Below are positions 9,586 to 18,579 of a DNA stretch of 35,000 nucleotides, piece after piece. The DNA is from Symbiodinium natans (lineage: Eukaryota; Sar; Dinophyceae; Suessiales; Symbiodiniaceae): positions 558,406-593,405 of the forward strand of contig CAJNDS010002146.1 of the NCBI GenBank assembly GCA_905221605.1, read 5' to 3'. The stretch's first letter is position 1; every line of letters begins with the position of its first letter. The notes under the pieces were generated by a model. The model was not told the DNA's origin. It did no database searches and was given only the letters and a program-made list of their open reading frames with translations. The translations under genes and the position numbers were made by a program.

Positions 9586-10354
9586 ATGAACGAGAATGTT
9601 CCGACGGTAGAACCAATTGATATACCCAAGTATCAGTTCAAAAACAGCAAGTATGAGATGATGCCATCCTTACCAGCGAGAATGTTGGCTGTGGCTTCCA
9701 GTACAGGCGGTAAAAAAGGTTTTGATACAGAACTTAATATTGAAGATTTACCGCAATAGCTTTGAGAGAACCTATATATTCAGCCCTAGTGTAGATGTGG
9801 ACGACACGTGGAACGCAGTGAAGAAGTACATAAAGGATGTAATGAAAGTGGACTCGGAAAAGGAACAGATATATTTCAATCATTACGACGCAACTGCCTT
9901 ACAGAAAATAATAGACACCCAACACAAGGTAATAGAGTTCCAGAAGAAGAACAAAGACAAGGATTTATTCAGTATACTAATAGTCATTGATGATTTCGCG
10001 GACGACCCAAAATTTGTAAGGTACTCAAGTATCTTGCACGGATTGTTCACAAGAGGTAGACATAACGCAATTTCAGTGATACTGTCCACTCAGAAGTACA
10101 ACGTGCTAGCTCCAATAATTAGGCTCAATGCGTCTGCGCTGTTTGTGTTCAGACTCAAGAACATGAATGAAGTCAATGCATTTTTAGAAGAGAATAGCGC
10201 GCTGGTAAACAAGCAACAGTTATATGAAATGTACCAACTGGCGATAAACGATGCTCCATATAGCTTCTTGTACATAAACACGAATGCAAAAGATGCAAAT
10301 AACATGTTCTACATCAGATTTGAGAAGGTCTTAAGGACTGATGAAGATGATTAA
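9586..10354 (+). pseudogene. FtsK/HerA-type (A32-like) genome-packaging ATPase, frame shifted in the P-loop
   Basis: The viral DNA-packaging ATPase that pumps the genome into the capsid. ATG at 9586 reads 43-44 codons into the Walker A loop (ASSTGGKK). It then leaves frame at an A6 run (9712-9717). One base fewer joins it to the long frame ending TAA at 10352-10354. That frame carries Walker B (SILIVIDDFADD, about 9973-10008), the arginine-containing GLFTRGRHN segment and the glutamine sensor ILSTQKYN, as expected for the A32/HerA family. Even after correction the residue after the P-loop lysine is Lys instead of Ser/Thr, an unusual change in a catalytic position. The total of about 255 codons is normal. 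Function is secure; activity of this copy is doubtful. Confidence 0.88.
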
Positions 10355-10382
10355 TAATATCAAAATAATATTATTAATCATC
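10346..10382. terminator. Perfect AT-rich hairpin between convergent genes
   Basis: 15-bp perfect arms GATGATTAATAATAT (10346-10360) and its complement (10368-10382), with a 7-base loop. It overlaps the stop codons of both the ATPase (plus) and the small coiled-coil gene (minus), so it can act as a 3'-end signal for both. Hairpins marking transcript ends are known in mimivirus-like systems. Confidence 0.75.
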
Positions 10383-10596
10383 AGAATAATGAGAAACTAC
10401 AACAGTTAAACGGTAAGCATTTAGAAGAAGTACCGCAATATCCTTTGTTTTTGTTTTTCAACTGTTCTATTTCATCTTCTAACTTTTGTATTTTATCTGT
10501 TAAATCTTGGATAGTGTTAAATATAATTAAGTCTCCCTTTATCTTTTCTAATTGTTCATTGAGTTTCTTTTCTATTTGTTCATCAATATTAACCAT
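10381..10596 (-). CDS. Small coiled-coil protein, 71 aa
   Basis: Starts MVNIDEQIEKKLNEQLEK and continues as a near-continuous amphipathic helix to about residue 50 (leucine/isoleucine heptads, KIQKLEDEIEQLKNKNKG). It then ends in a short cysteine-containing tail (CGTSSKCLPFNCC). The family is not recognised. It lies directly downstream of the fibre gene on the same strand (20 bases), so it may be co-expressed and could be a fibre partner or chaperone; that role is inference from position. Its stop lies in the shared 3' hairpin. Confidence 0.65.
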   Translation of the reverse strand: MVNIDEQIEKKLNEQLEKIKGDLIIFNTIQDLTDKIQKLEDEIEQLKNKNKGYCGTSSKCLPFNCCSFSLF

Positions 10597-10616
10597 TATA
10601 TATTATTATTTAGATT

Positions 10617-13061
10617 TTAATGTTTACTTTTCGTTTTTGCTTTTGCCTTTGCTTTTGGTGATGCTTCACCTTTTAGTTTCTTAACTTCCTTTTCTAAATC
10701 TTCTACTTGCTTTTGTAATTGTTGCACACAACCCCAAAGCACAACTGCTGTTTTATTATATGCTAATAATTTCATACCATCATCATTATAATATACGATG
10801 TTGTCCCATTCAGAGGGCATTTTAGCGTCTTTTATATCATCTGCTATAAATCCAATATGACTTTTTTTGTCTTCATCATTGATAAAATTATATGTTTTCG
10901 GCTTGATATATTTGACTGCTTTATAACATTCTTTAATATTTGCTTCCTTAACATTTTCTTTTAATTTAGAGTCTGATGTTTCAGTTAAAGCAACGCATGT
11001 TAAATTTCCTCCAATATCAGCGTTATTAGTTGTAGTAAAGAAGCCGTAAACATCAACGCCTGTATTTGTTGCGTCTAATCTTGATAAATTGTTATTACTT
11101 AATCTAATCAATCCGTCATTATCTGGATTGTTAATTAATACTCTTTGTTGTCCTGATACATCAGTATTTGTAATTTCTAATTGCCCAACTAAAGTTACTT
11201 TCCCGTCTGTAAGTTGAATTTCTGGCGTTGATGATTCCAATCCTATTGTTAAATTCATTTCTCCCGCTGTGTCTCCATTTCTGATATATAACTTATATTG
11301 AGTGTCCAAAACTTCCTTTAATTCACTACTATTTTGAAACATAAAACGCCCCCAACTAATAACATCTGCTTCGCCAACGATATTACCTATACTATTGAAT
11401 GTTTGATTATTTGTAACTGCTCTATTAATGGTAATTCCGTTAGTGTCATTTAACTGCAATGCTATAGTCCCTGTTGTAGGGTCGGTTGTTCTATCAGACT
11501 GTAAGGAAAAGTTGATTTCTTCTGTTGATACGACATTTAATGAATTGTTAACGTCTGCTCTTTGAAATATTCTTCCATCAGTGCTTAATAATTGTTGTCC
11601 TAAAAATGTTGCGTCATTTTCTACTCTTGTCTCATTAAAATTACTTATAGCGCCTACTGTTAAATGATATGAAAAATTATACTGTCTTCCTATTCCCACT
11701 GTTGCTGTTGTTTGACTTCCTATTCTTAAACGATAATCACCTCCTGTGTCGTGTAAAATCATTTCCGTTCCATTTGCTGGATTGCTCGGGTTCATACATC
11801 TGAAATTTCTGTTTCTAAATTCAAAAACTCCCTGTGTGTCTCTAACTCTTAAATTATAATTAGCATCTCCACTATTTCTGAACATATCTATCCCTGCTGT
11901 CGGTAGTTGAATATCTCCTGTGTTATTTGTTAAATCTATATTATTATCTACTCTTAAATTCTGTCTAATAATAGCACTATCTACAACATCTAATGTATAA
12001 CCTCCTGTTAATGTATTTGATGCTGTATCTACTAATAGTGAATGCGATTTAACATACTGATTAGAATTACTATTTAAGTTTAAAATTCTTCCAGTGTCTC
12101 CAACTGAATTATAACAGTCAATACTATCATTATTAAAAGTAATGTAATTATCAGTATTTCTAACTGTAAATGATAAACTAGCATCTGCTGTATTTTCTAC
12201 TACTAAACCACCAGTTGGTACTGCTATTTTACCACTCATTTTATAACCTGCATTATTATTAGATAAATCAAGTTGTTTAATAGCATCATCTGATGTATTA
12301 TTACAAAATATTTTATCTCCTTGTAAAGTTATATAACTTGTAGCGTTTTTAAATTCTGCTAATACTTTATCACCTCCTCCCGTTTGATTGCTAAATAATA
12401 AACCTGCTACTGGACTTATATTTATAGTTGAATTATTTAATGTTAAACCGCTATGAATAACTGTAGGGGCACTACAATCAATGATAGGATTTGTACGAAA
12501 TCTATTTGTAAAATCTGATTTTGGAACTCGTAAGTCTAATAGATTGTCAATTTCTGTATCTGTGTAACCACCACCTGCTCCTACTAATCCATCTACCTCT
12601 GTTTTAGTATAATAATTGTTTCCTAACTGCGTGTTAGTCTGGTAATTCGTTGATAAATTTGTATCTATTTCGGATTTATTATAGTAATTAACGGCTAGTT
12701 GGGCATTGGTTTGGTAATTAGTAGATAAGGTTGTATCAATTTGTGTTGATGTATAATAATTACTAAATGTTGCATCAATTTCTGTTTTATTATAAAAATT
12801 AGTGGCTAATACTGTATTAGTTTGATAATTATTAGTTAAATCAGTATTAATAGCATTAATATTATTAAAGTTTTGCAGTTGCTTGGTGTTCAGAACATCA
12901 ATAGCATCGGTGTTTGCTTGTATATCTGCAGAGTTTGCTGTGTTGGTGTTTGTCAGTTCTGCCTTGGTTGCATACGTATCCGATATTTCACTAACGCCTG
13001 TTGAGGACGACAAATAGAACTTGTCTGCATAAATTGATGTAAGGTTGTTTAATGAAGCCAT
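10617..13061 (-). CDS. Fibre-like protein with C-terminal peptidase S74 chaperone domain, 814 aa
   Basis: A large Asn/Thr-rich protein, probably a trimeric host-attachment fibre. Residues about 60-175 carry repeats around NYYNKTEID and NYYTKTEVD, a pattern familiar from phage and algal-virus fibres. The middle (about 180-690) is beta-rich with no catalytic motif. From about residue 697 (SDSKLKENVKE, then HIGFIADDIKD) there is an intramolecular chaperone of the S74 family, which folds the trimer and releases itself by self-cleavage just before the first Ser of SDSK. The carboxyl end is a coiled coil with a lysine/alanine tail (KAKAKAKTKSKH). The frame is intact. It neighbours the major capsid gene on the same strand with a 60-base AT-rich gap. 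Confidence 0.85.
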   Translation of the reverse strand: MASLNNLTSIYADKFYLSSSTGVSEISDTYATKAELTNTNTANSADIQANTDAIDVLNTKQLQNFNNINAINTDLTNNYQTNTVLATNFYNKTEIDATFSNYYTSTQIDTTLSTNYQTNAQLAVNYYNKSEIDTNLSTNYQTNTQLGNNYYTKTEVDGLVGAGGGYTDTEIDNLLDLRVPKSDFTNRFRTNPIIDCSAPTVIHSGLTLNNSTINISPVAGLLFSNQTGGGDKVLAEFKNATSYITLQGDKIFCNNTSDDAIKQLDLSNNNAGYKMSGKIAVPTGGLVVENTADASLSFTVRNTDNYITFNNDSIDCYNSVGDTGRILNLNSNSNQYVKSHSLLVDTASNTLTGGYTLDVVDSAIIRQNLRVDNNIDLTNNTGDIQLPTAGIDMFRNSGDANYNLRVRDTQGVFEFRNRNFRCMNPSNPANGTEMILHDTGGDYRLRIGSQTTATVGIGRQYNFSYHLTVGAISNFNETRVENDATFLGQQLLSTDGRIFQRADVNNSLNVVSTEEINFSLQSDRTTDPTTGTIALQLNDTNGITINRAVTNNQTFNSIGNIVGEADVISWGRFMFQNSSELKEVLDTQYKLYIRNGDTAGEMNLTIGLESSTPEIQLTDGKVTLVGQLEITNTDVSGQQRVLINNPDNDGLIRLSNNNLSRLDATNTGVDVYGFFTTTNNADIGGNLTCVALTETSDSKLKENVKEANIKECYKAVKYIKPKTYNFINDEDKKSHIGFIADDIKDAKMPSEWDNIVYYNDDGMKLLAYNKTAVVLWGCVQQLQKQVEDLEKEVKKLKGEASPKAKAKAKTKSKH

Positions 13062-13121
13062 TATAAATATTGATACGTGAGAAATTAATATTTATATTGA
13101 AAATTTCTGTTTATAAACTTA

Positions 13122-14588
13122 TCAGTCAAGAACTGTTGAGGCACTTTCACTTAGCTCAAATATATGTTCTGACACGGCTGTTATGAAAACTCTTTCAATT
13201 CCTAATGCAAAATTTGCGTTAGCTCCTTTGATTTTAAAAGTGATTAAGCTTCCCATTTTCGTGTTAGTTCCTGTAAAATTCATATCTGGTTGCTTGTCAA
13301 AGTTAATTCCTCCAATAAATTTATCATTAGCGTATCTATAAATGTCAATTGAAAAGCCATCGTAATAAGGGCTCATTACATTAACCGCCCGACGAAGGAA
13401 ATACATAAATTCACTAATGCTAGAAATTTCTTGTTCGGGGAATTTCTTGTTAGCTATCTGTATTTGTGCTGAAATTTGTTTGTCGGAATCAATGACACCT
13501 TCTAAATTATCAATAGTTACCGCCATAGGGTGGAAAAAGTAGTTCCACCTCTTCCTGTCATAATTACCTGCTGTGCTATCATTATCAATATTACTGTTGC
13601 TGAAGGTGAAGAACATCTGAGACAACCGAGTTGAAGATTTAACGATGTTCATATTTATCTCTGTATTTCCTGCTGTGAAGGTTTGTGAAAATGAATGATA
13701 AGCCGGATAAACCATACGAAGCCTACCCCCTTTCAATAAATGTGAAACTATGTTATTGTTAACGGTATTGTCCACCTGTATCAATTCACATCTTAAAATA
13801 GCATTCTGAATAGCCCAACTTGTGGTAGTATTGCGCGTTGTAAAATATAAGCCGGTTTCATCGTCTTCTGCTTGTGTTCCTGCTACTGTTGCTGAAGGTC
13901 GGACGACTGGTTCGCCTGCATCTGAAACAATTTCAAAAATAAATTCAAGTGGACAATATCTGATTGGTGGATAATATCCAGATTGAACAAATCCACAAAC
14001 GGGCTTGTGTCCCATTCTTACGAACTTACCCTGTTCAATTCCGGTAGTATTAATTCGCGTTAGTTTTGGCACAACGACGCCTCGATTATTTGCTCCTGTT
14101 GTTGCTGTTGCACTATGACTTTCAATGTTATAAGCAAACAATCTATTAATTCTACTGTCATATCTTGTCAGACAACCTTCTTGAATATCGTCTAAATTTC
14201 TGACTTCTTCGCTTTTGAACGATTTCATTTCTTCGCACACTTGGTTGTAATTGTCAATGTCGTTTAACTGTTGTCCTGCCCCATTACATCTGTATCTTGT
14301 GAAAAATGCGTGGCTCTCACCTAAAGGGCGTAAATATTGTCCGGCAGTGGTGGATGTATTAACAACGTCAAAGAATAAACAAACACTGGACAAATCAATA
14401 TAGTTGTTATCTTCAACTGTGATGACAAACTTTAAATATTTATTTCCATTACTACTACTGAAGATGTTTCCAGATACACTAGGGAAGTGGACTTGTTTTC
14501 TATCAGTGATATACGCGGCTGATTCAGGTAATCCGAACTGGAGGCTATTTATCATATTGTCGTTACTCTCTGCAAGAACTAAATCCAT
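13122..14588 (-). CDS. MCP: Major capsid protein, double jelly-roll, 488 aa
   Basis: The hexon-forming capsid subunit of a PLV. The length is in the normal range for PLV double-jelly-roll capsid proteins. Recognisable family signatures are FFTRYRCNGAGQQLNDIDNY (residues about 90-110, the conserved stretch after the first strands) and IRYCPLEFIFEIVSDAGEP (about 205-223, with the Pro-Leu pair and following beta strand typical of this fold). RLRMVYPAYHSFSQTFT and RKRWNYFFHPM fall in the second jelly roll. It starts MDLVLAESN; no signal or membrane segment is visible. The frame is intact, unlike several neighbours. The leader TATATAAAATGG suggests a strong TATA-type late promoter. A small unknown gene lies just upstream on the same strand. 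Confidence 0.92.
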   Translation of the reverse strand: MDLVLAESNDNMINSLQFGLPESAAYITDRKQVHFPSVSGNIFSSSNGNKYLKFVITVEDNNYIDLSSVCLFFDVVNTSTTAGQYLRPLGESHAFFTRYRCNGAGQQLNDIDNYNQVCEEMKSFKSEEVRNLDDIQEGCLTRYDSRINRLFAYNIESHSATATTGANNRGVVVPKLTRINTTGIEQGKFVRMGHKPVCGFVQSGYYPPIRYCPLEFIFEIVSDAGEPVVRPSATVAGTQAEDDETGLYFTTRNTTTSWAIQNAILRCELIQVDNTVNNNIVSHLLKGGRLRMVYPAYHSFSQTFTAGNTEINMNIVKSSTRLSQMFFTFSNSNIDNDSTAGNYDRKRWNYFFHPMAVTIDNLEGVIDSDKQISAQIQIANKKFPEQEISSISEFMYFLRRAVNVMSPYYDGFSIDIYRYANDKFIGGINFDKQPDMNFTGTNTKMGSLITFKIKGANANFALGIERVFITAVSEHIFELSESASTVLD

Positions 14589-14598
14589 TTTATATATA

Positions 14599-14838
14599 TT
14601 ATTTAGATTTTTTATTATTACTATATTTTTTATGGCTATTTAAAACATTATTATGTTTACTCTGTTTGTCGCTCGGTGGTAATATTGTAGTCTCTTCGTG
14701 TTTCTCAACTATTTCTCTTATTGTGTCGTATCCTGAGTGACTCAACTTCTTGTTCAACTTCATTTTAAACTGTAAACTCTCGGATGGCTTACCTACCTTG
14801 TTAGGTTCTTTAATAAGTCTTGGTTTATTAAACATCAT
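14599..14838 (-). CDS. Small basic protein upstream of the capsid gene, 79 aa
   Basis: A lysine-rich, probably disordered protein (starts MMFNKPRLIKEPNKVGKP, ends SHKKYSNNKKSK). No domain is recognised. It sits in a minus-strand run between the lipase-like gene (14857-15396) and the major capsid gene, with gaps of 18 and 10 bases. That position suggests a virion component, perhaps DNA-binding because of its charge; both points are inference. Confidence 0.6.
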   Translation of the reverse strand: MMFNKPRLIKEPNKVGKPSESLQFKMKLNKKLSHSGYDTIREIVEKHEETTILPPSDKQSKHNNVLNSHKKYSNNKKSK

Positions 14839-14856
14839 ATTATACTATCTGAGATT

Positions 14857-15396
14857 TTATACTTCACCTGCTGGTAAAGACTCATCAATACCGTCAAATG
14901 CACTCATGTCATGATTCTTTAATGGATTGAGTGAGTCTGTATATACATTTACAGCACCGCCATCAAAAGCACTAACGACATCTCCAACTTTTCTAAATCT
15001 TTTGTGTTGTTCTGTATTTGGCTTGAATCCCATACTGAAGGTGGGGCTGTTATAGGTTCGTGTCTTCAAATTCCTGTCTGGAAAATCTTTCGCCAGCTGT
15101 AAGGCTACGACCCCTGCCTGACTATGTCCCACCACTGTGTCTATTTGAGGATTATTTTTTAATACATGTTCTGCTTGTAAGTATCTCTCCATATCACGAA
15201 CTCCACCTAAAACACCAAATGGCAACTTCGTTAAATTTTCAAGCCAGTTAGTAGCACTCACCGTACCACCGATGTACATTTTGTTTCCCTTAACATAAAT
15301 TTTATTGTCTTTATCGTAAGCCATCTTAATGCCCTGTGAGTTTGAAATCTTGTTGTTATCGTCAAGCATCTTGTTTAACTGTTGTTCTATTTTCAT
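14857..15396 (-). CDS. Lipase-like alpha/beta hydrolase, 179 aa
   Basis: Contains the nucleophile elbow VVGHSQAG (Ser92) following a strand and preceding a helix (VVALQLAKDFPD), as in class 3 lipases. Plausible triad partners are Asp139 in GDVVSAFD and His162 in KNHDMSAF. A hydrophobic Gly-rich stretch (LPFGVLGGVRD, about 58-68) precedes the elbow. The protein is much shorter than cellular class 3 lipases, but this compact form is familiar from PLVs and virophages, where a virion lipase may act on host membranes during entry or exit. The substrate is unknown. The start ATG at 15396 is 49 bases from the divergent penton gene. The frame is intact with all three catalytic residues present. Confidence 0.82.
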   Translation of the reverse strand: MKIEQQLNKMLDDNNKISNSQGIKMAYDKDNKIYVKGNKMYIGGTVSATNWLENLTKLPFGVLGGVRDMERYLQAEHVLKNNPQIDTVVGHSQAGVVALQLAKDFPDRNLKTRTYNSPTFSMGFKPNTEQHKRFRKVGDVVSAFDGGAVNVYTDSLNPLKNHDMSAFDGIDESLPAGEV

Positions 15397-15445
15397 TGTA
15401 TATAAATAAGATTATAAAAATATTTTATCAGTAATATATATTAAT
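15397..15445. promoter_or_regulatory. Divergent promoter between lipase-like and penton genes
   Basis: 49 bases of AT-rich DNA. TATATATTAATATG abuts the penton start, and TATATAAATAAG (read on the plus strand) abuts the lipase-like start. Both structural-side genes thus have TATA-type leaders and lack the TTAAAGAAATA motif seen at the replication genes. Confidence 0.5.
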
Positions 15446-16315
15446 ATGAGTTCTAGACCATCAACTTATAAAAAAGTGTACGTCAATTCCAAATACAGAG
15501 TTTCCGACAGTAGGTCAACATCGGATTTCAAAATAGAACTACAAGACACCTTTGAAATACCCGAAAATACCATTATGCAAGTGCACGAGGTGGCTATACC
15601 TAATGCTTGGTATTCCATCAACACAAATAATCAGAACCTGTACTTTAGACATCAAATATTGCCACCTGCTACGCCACAAGGAATAACATACAGAAGAATA
15701 GAAATACCCGTAGGAAACTACACCGCACCAGAACTAGCCACCGCAATACAAGCACAACTAAATACCTTCTTTGACAGCGGGGGTCGGACTGATTCATATT
15801 CTGCTATATACGACACCTTAACCAATAAAATAATAATATCATCTAACTATAGCGAAGTTGTATTTATACCCTTGACTGATGCAGACGTGCCACCTGTTGC
15901 TGGTTCGTTCTCTAACAGCGTTGACGTTAGTAACCTTAACTCAATAAATGAGGTGTTAGGTTTCACTACAACAGTTGGTGACGCATTCACTTCGTCTGCC
16001 CCTTGGACAACTGGTTTCATTAACTTATTGACTTATCCTGATGTTTACATTTCCTGTCCAGAGTTATCAAATAATAATTTCCACAGTCCATCTGCATTTT
16101 CAAACGCGGTGATCAAAAAGATACCTGTAAATGCTCCCTTTGCTGGGATTATTAGCGACAGTTATGGAATAACAGAATATGATTATATAAATGTATCCAA
16201 AAGAAACATCAAAAGGTTGACATTCAGAATAACGGATGGGGCTGGCAACGTTATAGATTTAAACAACGTCCATATCACATTTAGTCTCCTCTTTCATAAT
16301 CGTGATATGGATTGA
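15446..16315 (+). CDS. Penton / minor capsid protein, single jelly-roll type, 289 aa
   Basis: Expected to fill the five-fold vertices of the capsid. The amino end has the pattern shared by PLV and virophage pentons: VYVNSKYRVSDSRSTSDFKI, followed by an IPENTIMQVHEVAIPNAWYS segment and then GNYTAPELATAIQAQLN (residues about 97-113). The end, HITFSLLFHNRDMD, closes a beta strand. Length and frame are normal. It starts a plus-strand run of four virion-type genes (15446-18523) with gaps of 33, 13 and 28 bases, suggesting linked late expression. No signal peptide. Assignment rests on sequence pattern and its position beside capsid genes. Confidence 0.85.
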   Translation: MSSRPSTYKKVYVNSKYRVSDSRSTSDFKIELQDTFEIPENTIMQVHEVAIPNAWYSINTNNQNLYFRHQILPPATPQGITYRRIEIPVGNYTAPELATAIQAQLNTFFDSGGRTDSYSAIYDTLTNKIIISSNYSEVVFIPLTDADVPPVAGSFSNSVDVSNLNSINEVLGFTTTVGDAFTSSAPWTTGFINLLTYPDVYISCPELSNNNFHSPSAFSNAVIKKIPVNAPFAGIISDSYGITEYDYINVSKRNIKRLTFRITDGAGNVIDLNNVHITFSLLFHNRDMD

Positions 16316-16348
16316 AATTAAATGGAAAATATATAGAATATTATATAT

Positions 16349-16912
16349 ATGAGTGAAGAAAACAATGATATGGTAACCGTTGATGAAACTCCTAAACCAG
16401 AAGAGACGAAAAGCACTGAAGATAAACTAACACCTGAACCAAACGAGGAAACCAAGTCAGAACCCCCAAAACCTACCAGAGTGAAAATCACAGAGGTAGC
16501 AAAACAAAAAACAGAGTGTGATGACTGTCACAAGACGCTTTCAATGAAAACGCTAAGGTATTCTCACCCTGAGAAATGTGAAGGTAAACCGAGCGACATA
16601 ACAACCAAGCCTGTTAGAAAGAACAACGTGAAACCAAAAGTAAAGGCTGTACCAATCAAGACCCAGCACGCAGAAGAAGTGGAACAATATGAAGCACCAC
16701 CTAGTAGGGTTGCTAAAGCACCGCCGCCTGTGTCAAAGTCAATGCCCCCACCACCGCCACCAAATATGAATCCTTATGACAATTTAACTCAAGCGCAACT
16801 CATTCAATTACAAATGAGAACTATGAACCAAGAAATAATGAAAAGAAGACAAGAAAAAGCCAACGTATTGTCAAAGGCAATGTTTCAACCAAGAAGTAAA
16901 AAATCTAGGTAA
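16349..16912 (+). CDS. Acidic/proline-rich protein with a C2HC-type zinc motif, 187 aa
   Basis: Residues 1-50 are acidic and disordered. Residues about 57-77 hold CDDCHKTLSMKTLRYSHPEKC, spaced as C-x2-C-x13-H-x3-C, a compact zinc finger. The middle is basic with a polyproline run (SMPPPPPPN). The carboxyl third is a helix (LIQLQMRTMNQEIMKRRQEK) and a basic tail. Proteins with this zinc motif beside the penton recur in PLVs and larger algal viruses; a virion or DNA-packaging role is inference. The leader AATATTATATATATG is of the TATA-rich type. The frame is intact. Confidence 0.72.
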   Translation: MSEENNDMVTVDETPKPEETKSTEDKLTPEPNEETKSEPPKPTRVKITEVAKQKTECDDCHKTLSMKTLRYSHPEKCEGKPSDITTKPVRKNNVKPKVKAVPIKTQHAEEVEQYEAPPSRVAKAPPPVSKSMPPPPPPNMNPYDNLTQAQLIQLQMRTMNQEIMKRRQEKANVLSKAMFQPRSKKSR

Positions 16913-16925
16913 ATAATATATAGAT

Positions 16926-17270
16926 ATGGTACTTTACAATAAATACAAGTTCAGACAACAAAAGAAACAACACAAGAGAAAGTCATTAGACAACCCAGTT
17001 GTTAATGAAGCCTCGGAGTTAAACTTCCACAAGCCTAACATTGACTACTTGTTGAATTTAAAAAAAGAAATGGACGCACGTGAAGCCAGAGTTGCTAATC
17101 TGGCTATGAAGCGAAGATTGTTAGAGGGACAAATGAAGGATAATTATACAATTGAAATTGACAGGTTAAAATCAGAAATGCACAACCCAAGGATACCAGA
17201 AACGTCACTGGCTCACATGCGGAACAGAGTCAAAACTTTAGAAACATTAAGTGAATCAATTTTTAATTAA
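16926..17270 (+). CDS. Basic helical protein of unknown function, 114 aa
   Basis: The amino end is very basic (YKFRQQKKQHKRKSL). Residues about 38-105 are almost entirely helical with charged heptads (LLNLKKEMDAREARVANLAMKRRLLEGQMK). No family is recognised. Fourteen bases after the zinc-motif gene and 28 before the next gene, it belongs to the same plus-strand virion-side run. A nucleic-acid or scaffold-like role would fit the charge pattern but is speculative. Confidence 0.62.
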   Translation: MVLYNKYKFRQQKKQHKRKSLDNPVVNEASELNFHKPNIDYLLNLKKEMDAREARVANLAMKRRLLEGQMKDNYTIEIDRLKSEMHNPRIPETSLAHMRNRVKTLETLSESIFN

Positions 17271-17298
17271 CTTTTTCTATATAAGTATATAAATTCAT

Positions 17299-18523
17299 AT
17301 GGCAGGTAATAAATCACAAATCCAATTTCATAGGAGGTCAAGATACGAAGACATTTTAGAACTAGTAAACGACAACGAGGAAGCATTGAAACCCTTTCCA
17401 AATCGCGACGCAGTTTTTTTATAAGGCAAGTAACAAAGGTTCATATTTTGATGGTAAAGATCATATAGACAAACTTCGTGTAGAGCAAAGCAGAATAAAT
17501 GAGCGAGAAATACGAGACAGAATGATGAGACAATACGCAACAGATAACAATATGACCCACAGGGCTTTGTGGGATGTCGGTGCAGGTGCAGGTGGACGTG
17601 ATGTAGAAATGTTCAACATTGGTACGCCTACTTTCTTAGACGAATTTGGTAACGACTTAGAAGCAATGGAAGTAGACGAAGGAGCACAGCACCGTGCACA
17701 AACAGTGAGCACAATAGCTACGGTTGAACAAGCAAGACAAGCGAACCAAGAACAAATAGCACAAGCACATCAACAACAAATACAGCAGGAACAACAGCAA
17801 GGCGAAGGAGTTTTAAGAAGTCTAGGAAGCGGAGCATTAAGAGTCGCAGGGAACACAGCAGGTAACATGATGCAAGGTATGGATTTATCAACGGCATCTG
17901 TAGCAGGATTATCGCAGGAAATGTTACAAGCACTAGCAGGGTCAATTATGCGAAGAGTATCACCTCAACAAGATGCCTCTTTAGATCCAATACCTAATAT
18001 GCAATATTTACAACCTCACCAGCCAAATGTGGGCGCTACTCAACAGGCTTTACCGCCATATAACCCGAATGAACCAGTACAGAGACGAAGCACCGCGGCA
18101 CGTTCGTTTGCTCGTGCACAATCACCAGAGAAAAAGGCAAGAGCAAAAGCATCAACGCCTACACCAAATGTTACAGTAGGTGGTTCATCGTCAAGTTCTA
18201 GCATGCCAGCCTTACCACCATTGCAACCACAGCAAGCAGACGATGAAGCGACATCACCAAAGCGAGATGTCAAGAAGCCACATTTAAAAGAAGGGGCGGG
18301 AGAGTTGAAACTACCAGCACCAAGTAAAATCGGTGTCGTGCAACTAAAGAGAATATTTGATGAAGCCAACGAAAGAGAAACAATTCCGAAAAGTACCTAC
18401 AAGACATTCGTGACTACAAACAACAGAAGAATTAAAGCACTAAGTGAAGGCGACAAGGAATTTGCAAAGGAATTACTCGCGGAGTTAAAAGATTTGTACA
18501 GGAAAAGGATATATTCAAAATAA
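17299..18523 (+). pseudogene. Large Gln/Ala-rich virion-side protein, frame shifted at a T7 run
   Basis: ATG at 17299 (leader CTATATAAGTATATAAATTC) reads about 40 codons, then hits TAA just after a T7 run (17414-17420). One T fewer joins it to the long frame that runs on to TAA at 18521-18523. An ATG inside that long frame at 17522 would give 333 residues on its own, but codons upstream of it remain open and protein-like (SYFDGKDHIDKLRVEQ), favouring the longer gene. The body is Gln-, Ala- and Ser-rich: a glutamine helix (QQIQQEQQQG), a region resembling a membrane-active or amphipathic helix (VAGLSQEMLQALAGSIM), a low-complexity linker and a conserved-looking carboxyl helix (FAKELLAELKDLYRKRIYSK). 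The family is not recognised. Its place in the capsid gene run suggests an internal virion protein. Confidence 0.65.
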
Positions 18524-18535
18524 AATCAAAAACAA

Positions 18536-18579
18536 AAGTGTAAAATAAAAACTAACTAACTAATTTTTATTTTGCACTT
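18536..18579. terminator. Hairpin between convergent genes
   Basis: 16-bp arms (AAGTGTAAAATAAAAA at 18536-18551 and its complement at 18564-18579, one mismatch) around a 12-base loop. It lies just past the stop of the 17299 gene and contains the shifted-frame stop of the replication gene (18567-18569). Other viral hairpins also lie at stops, so it supports 18567 as the true end of the replication gene. Confidence 0.7.
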
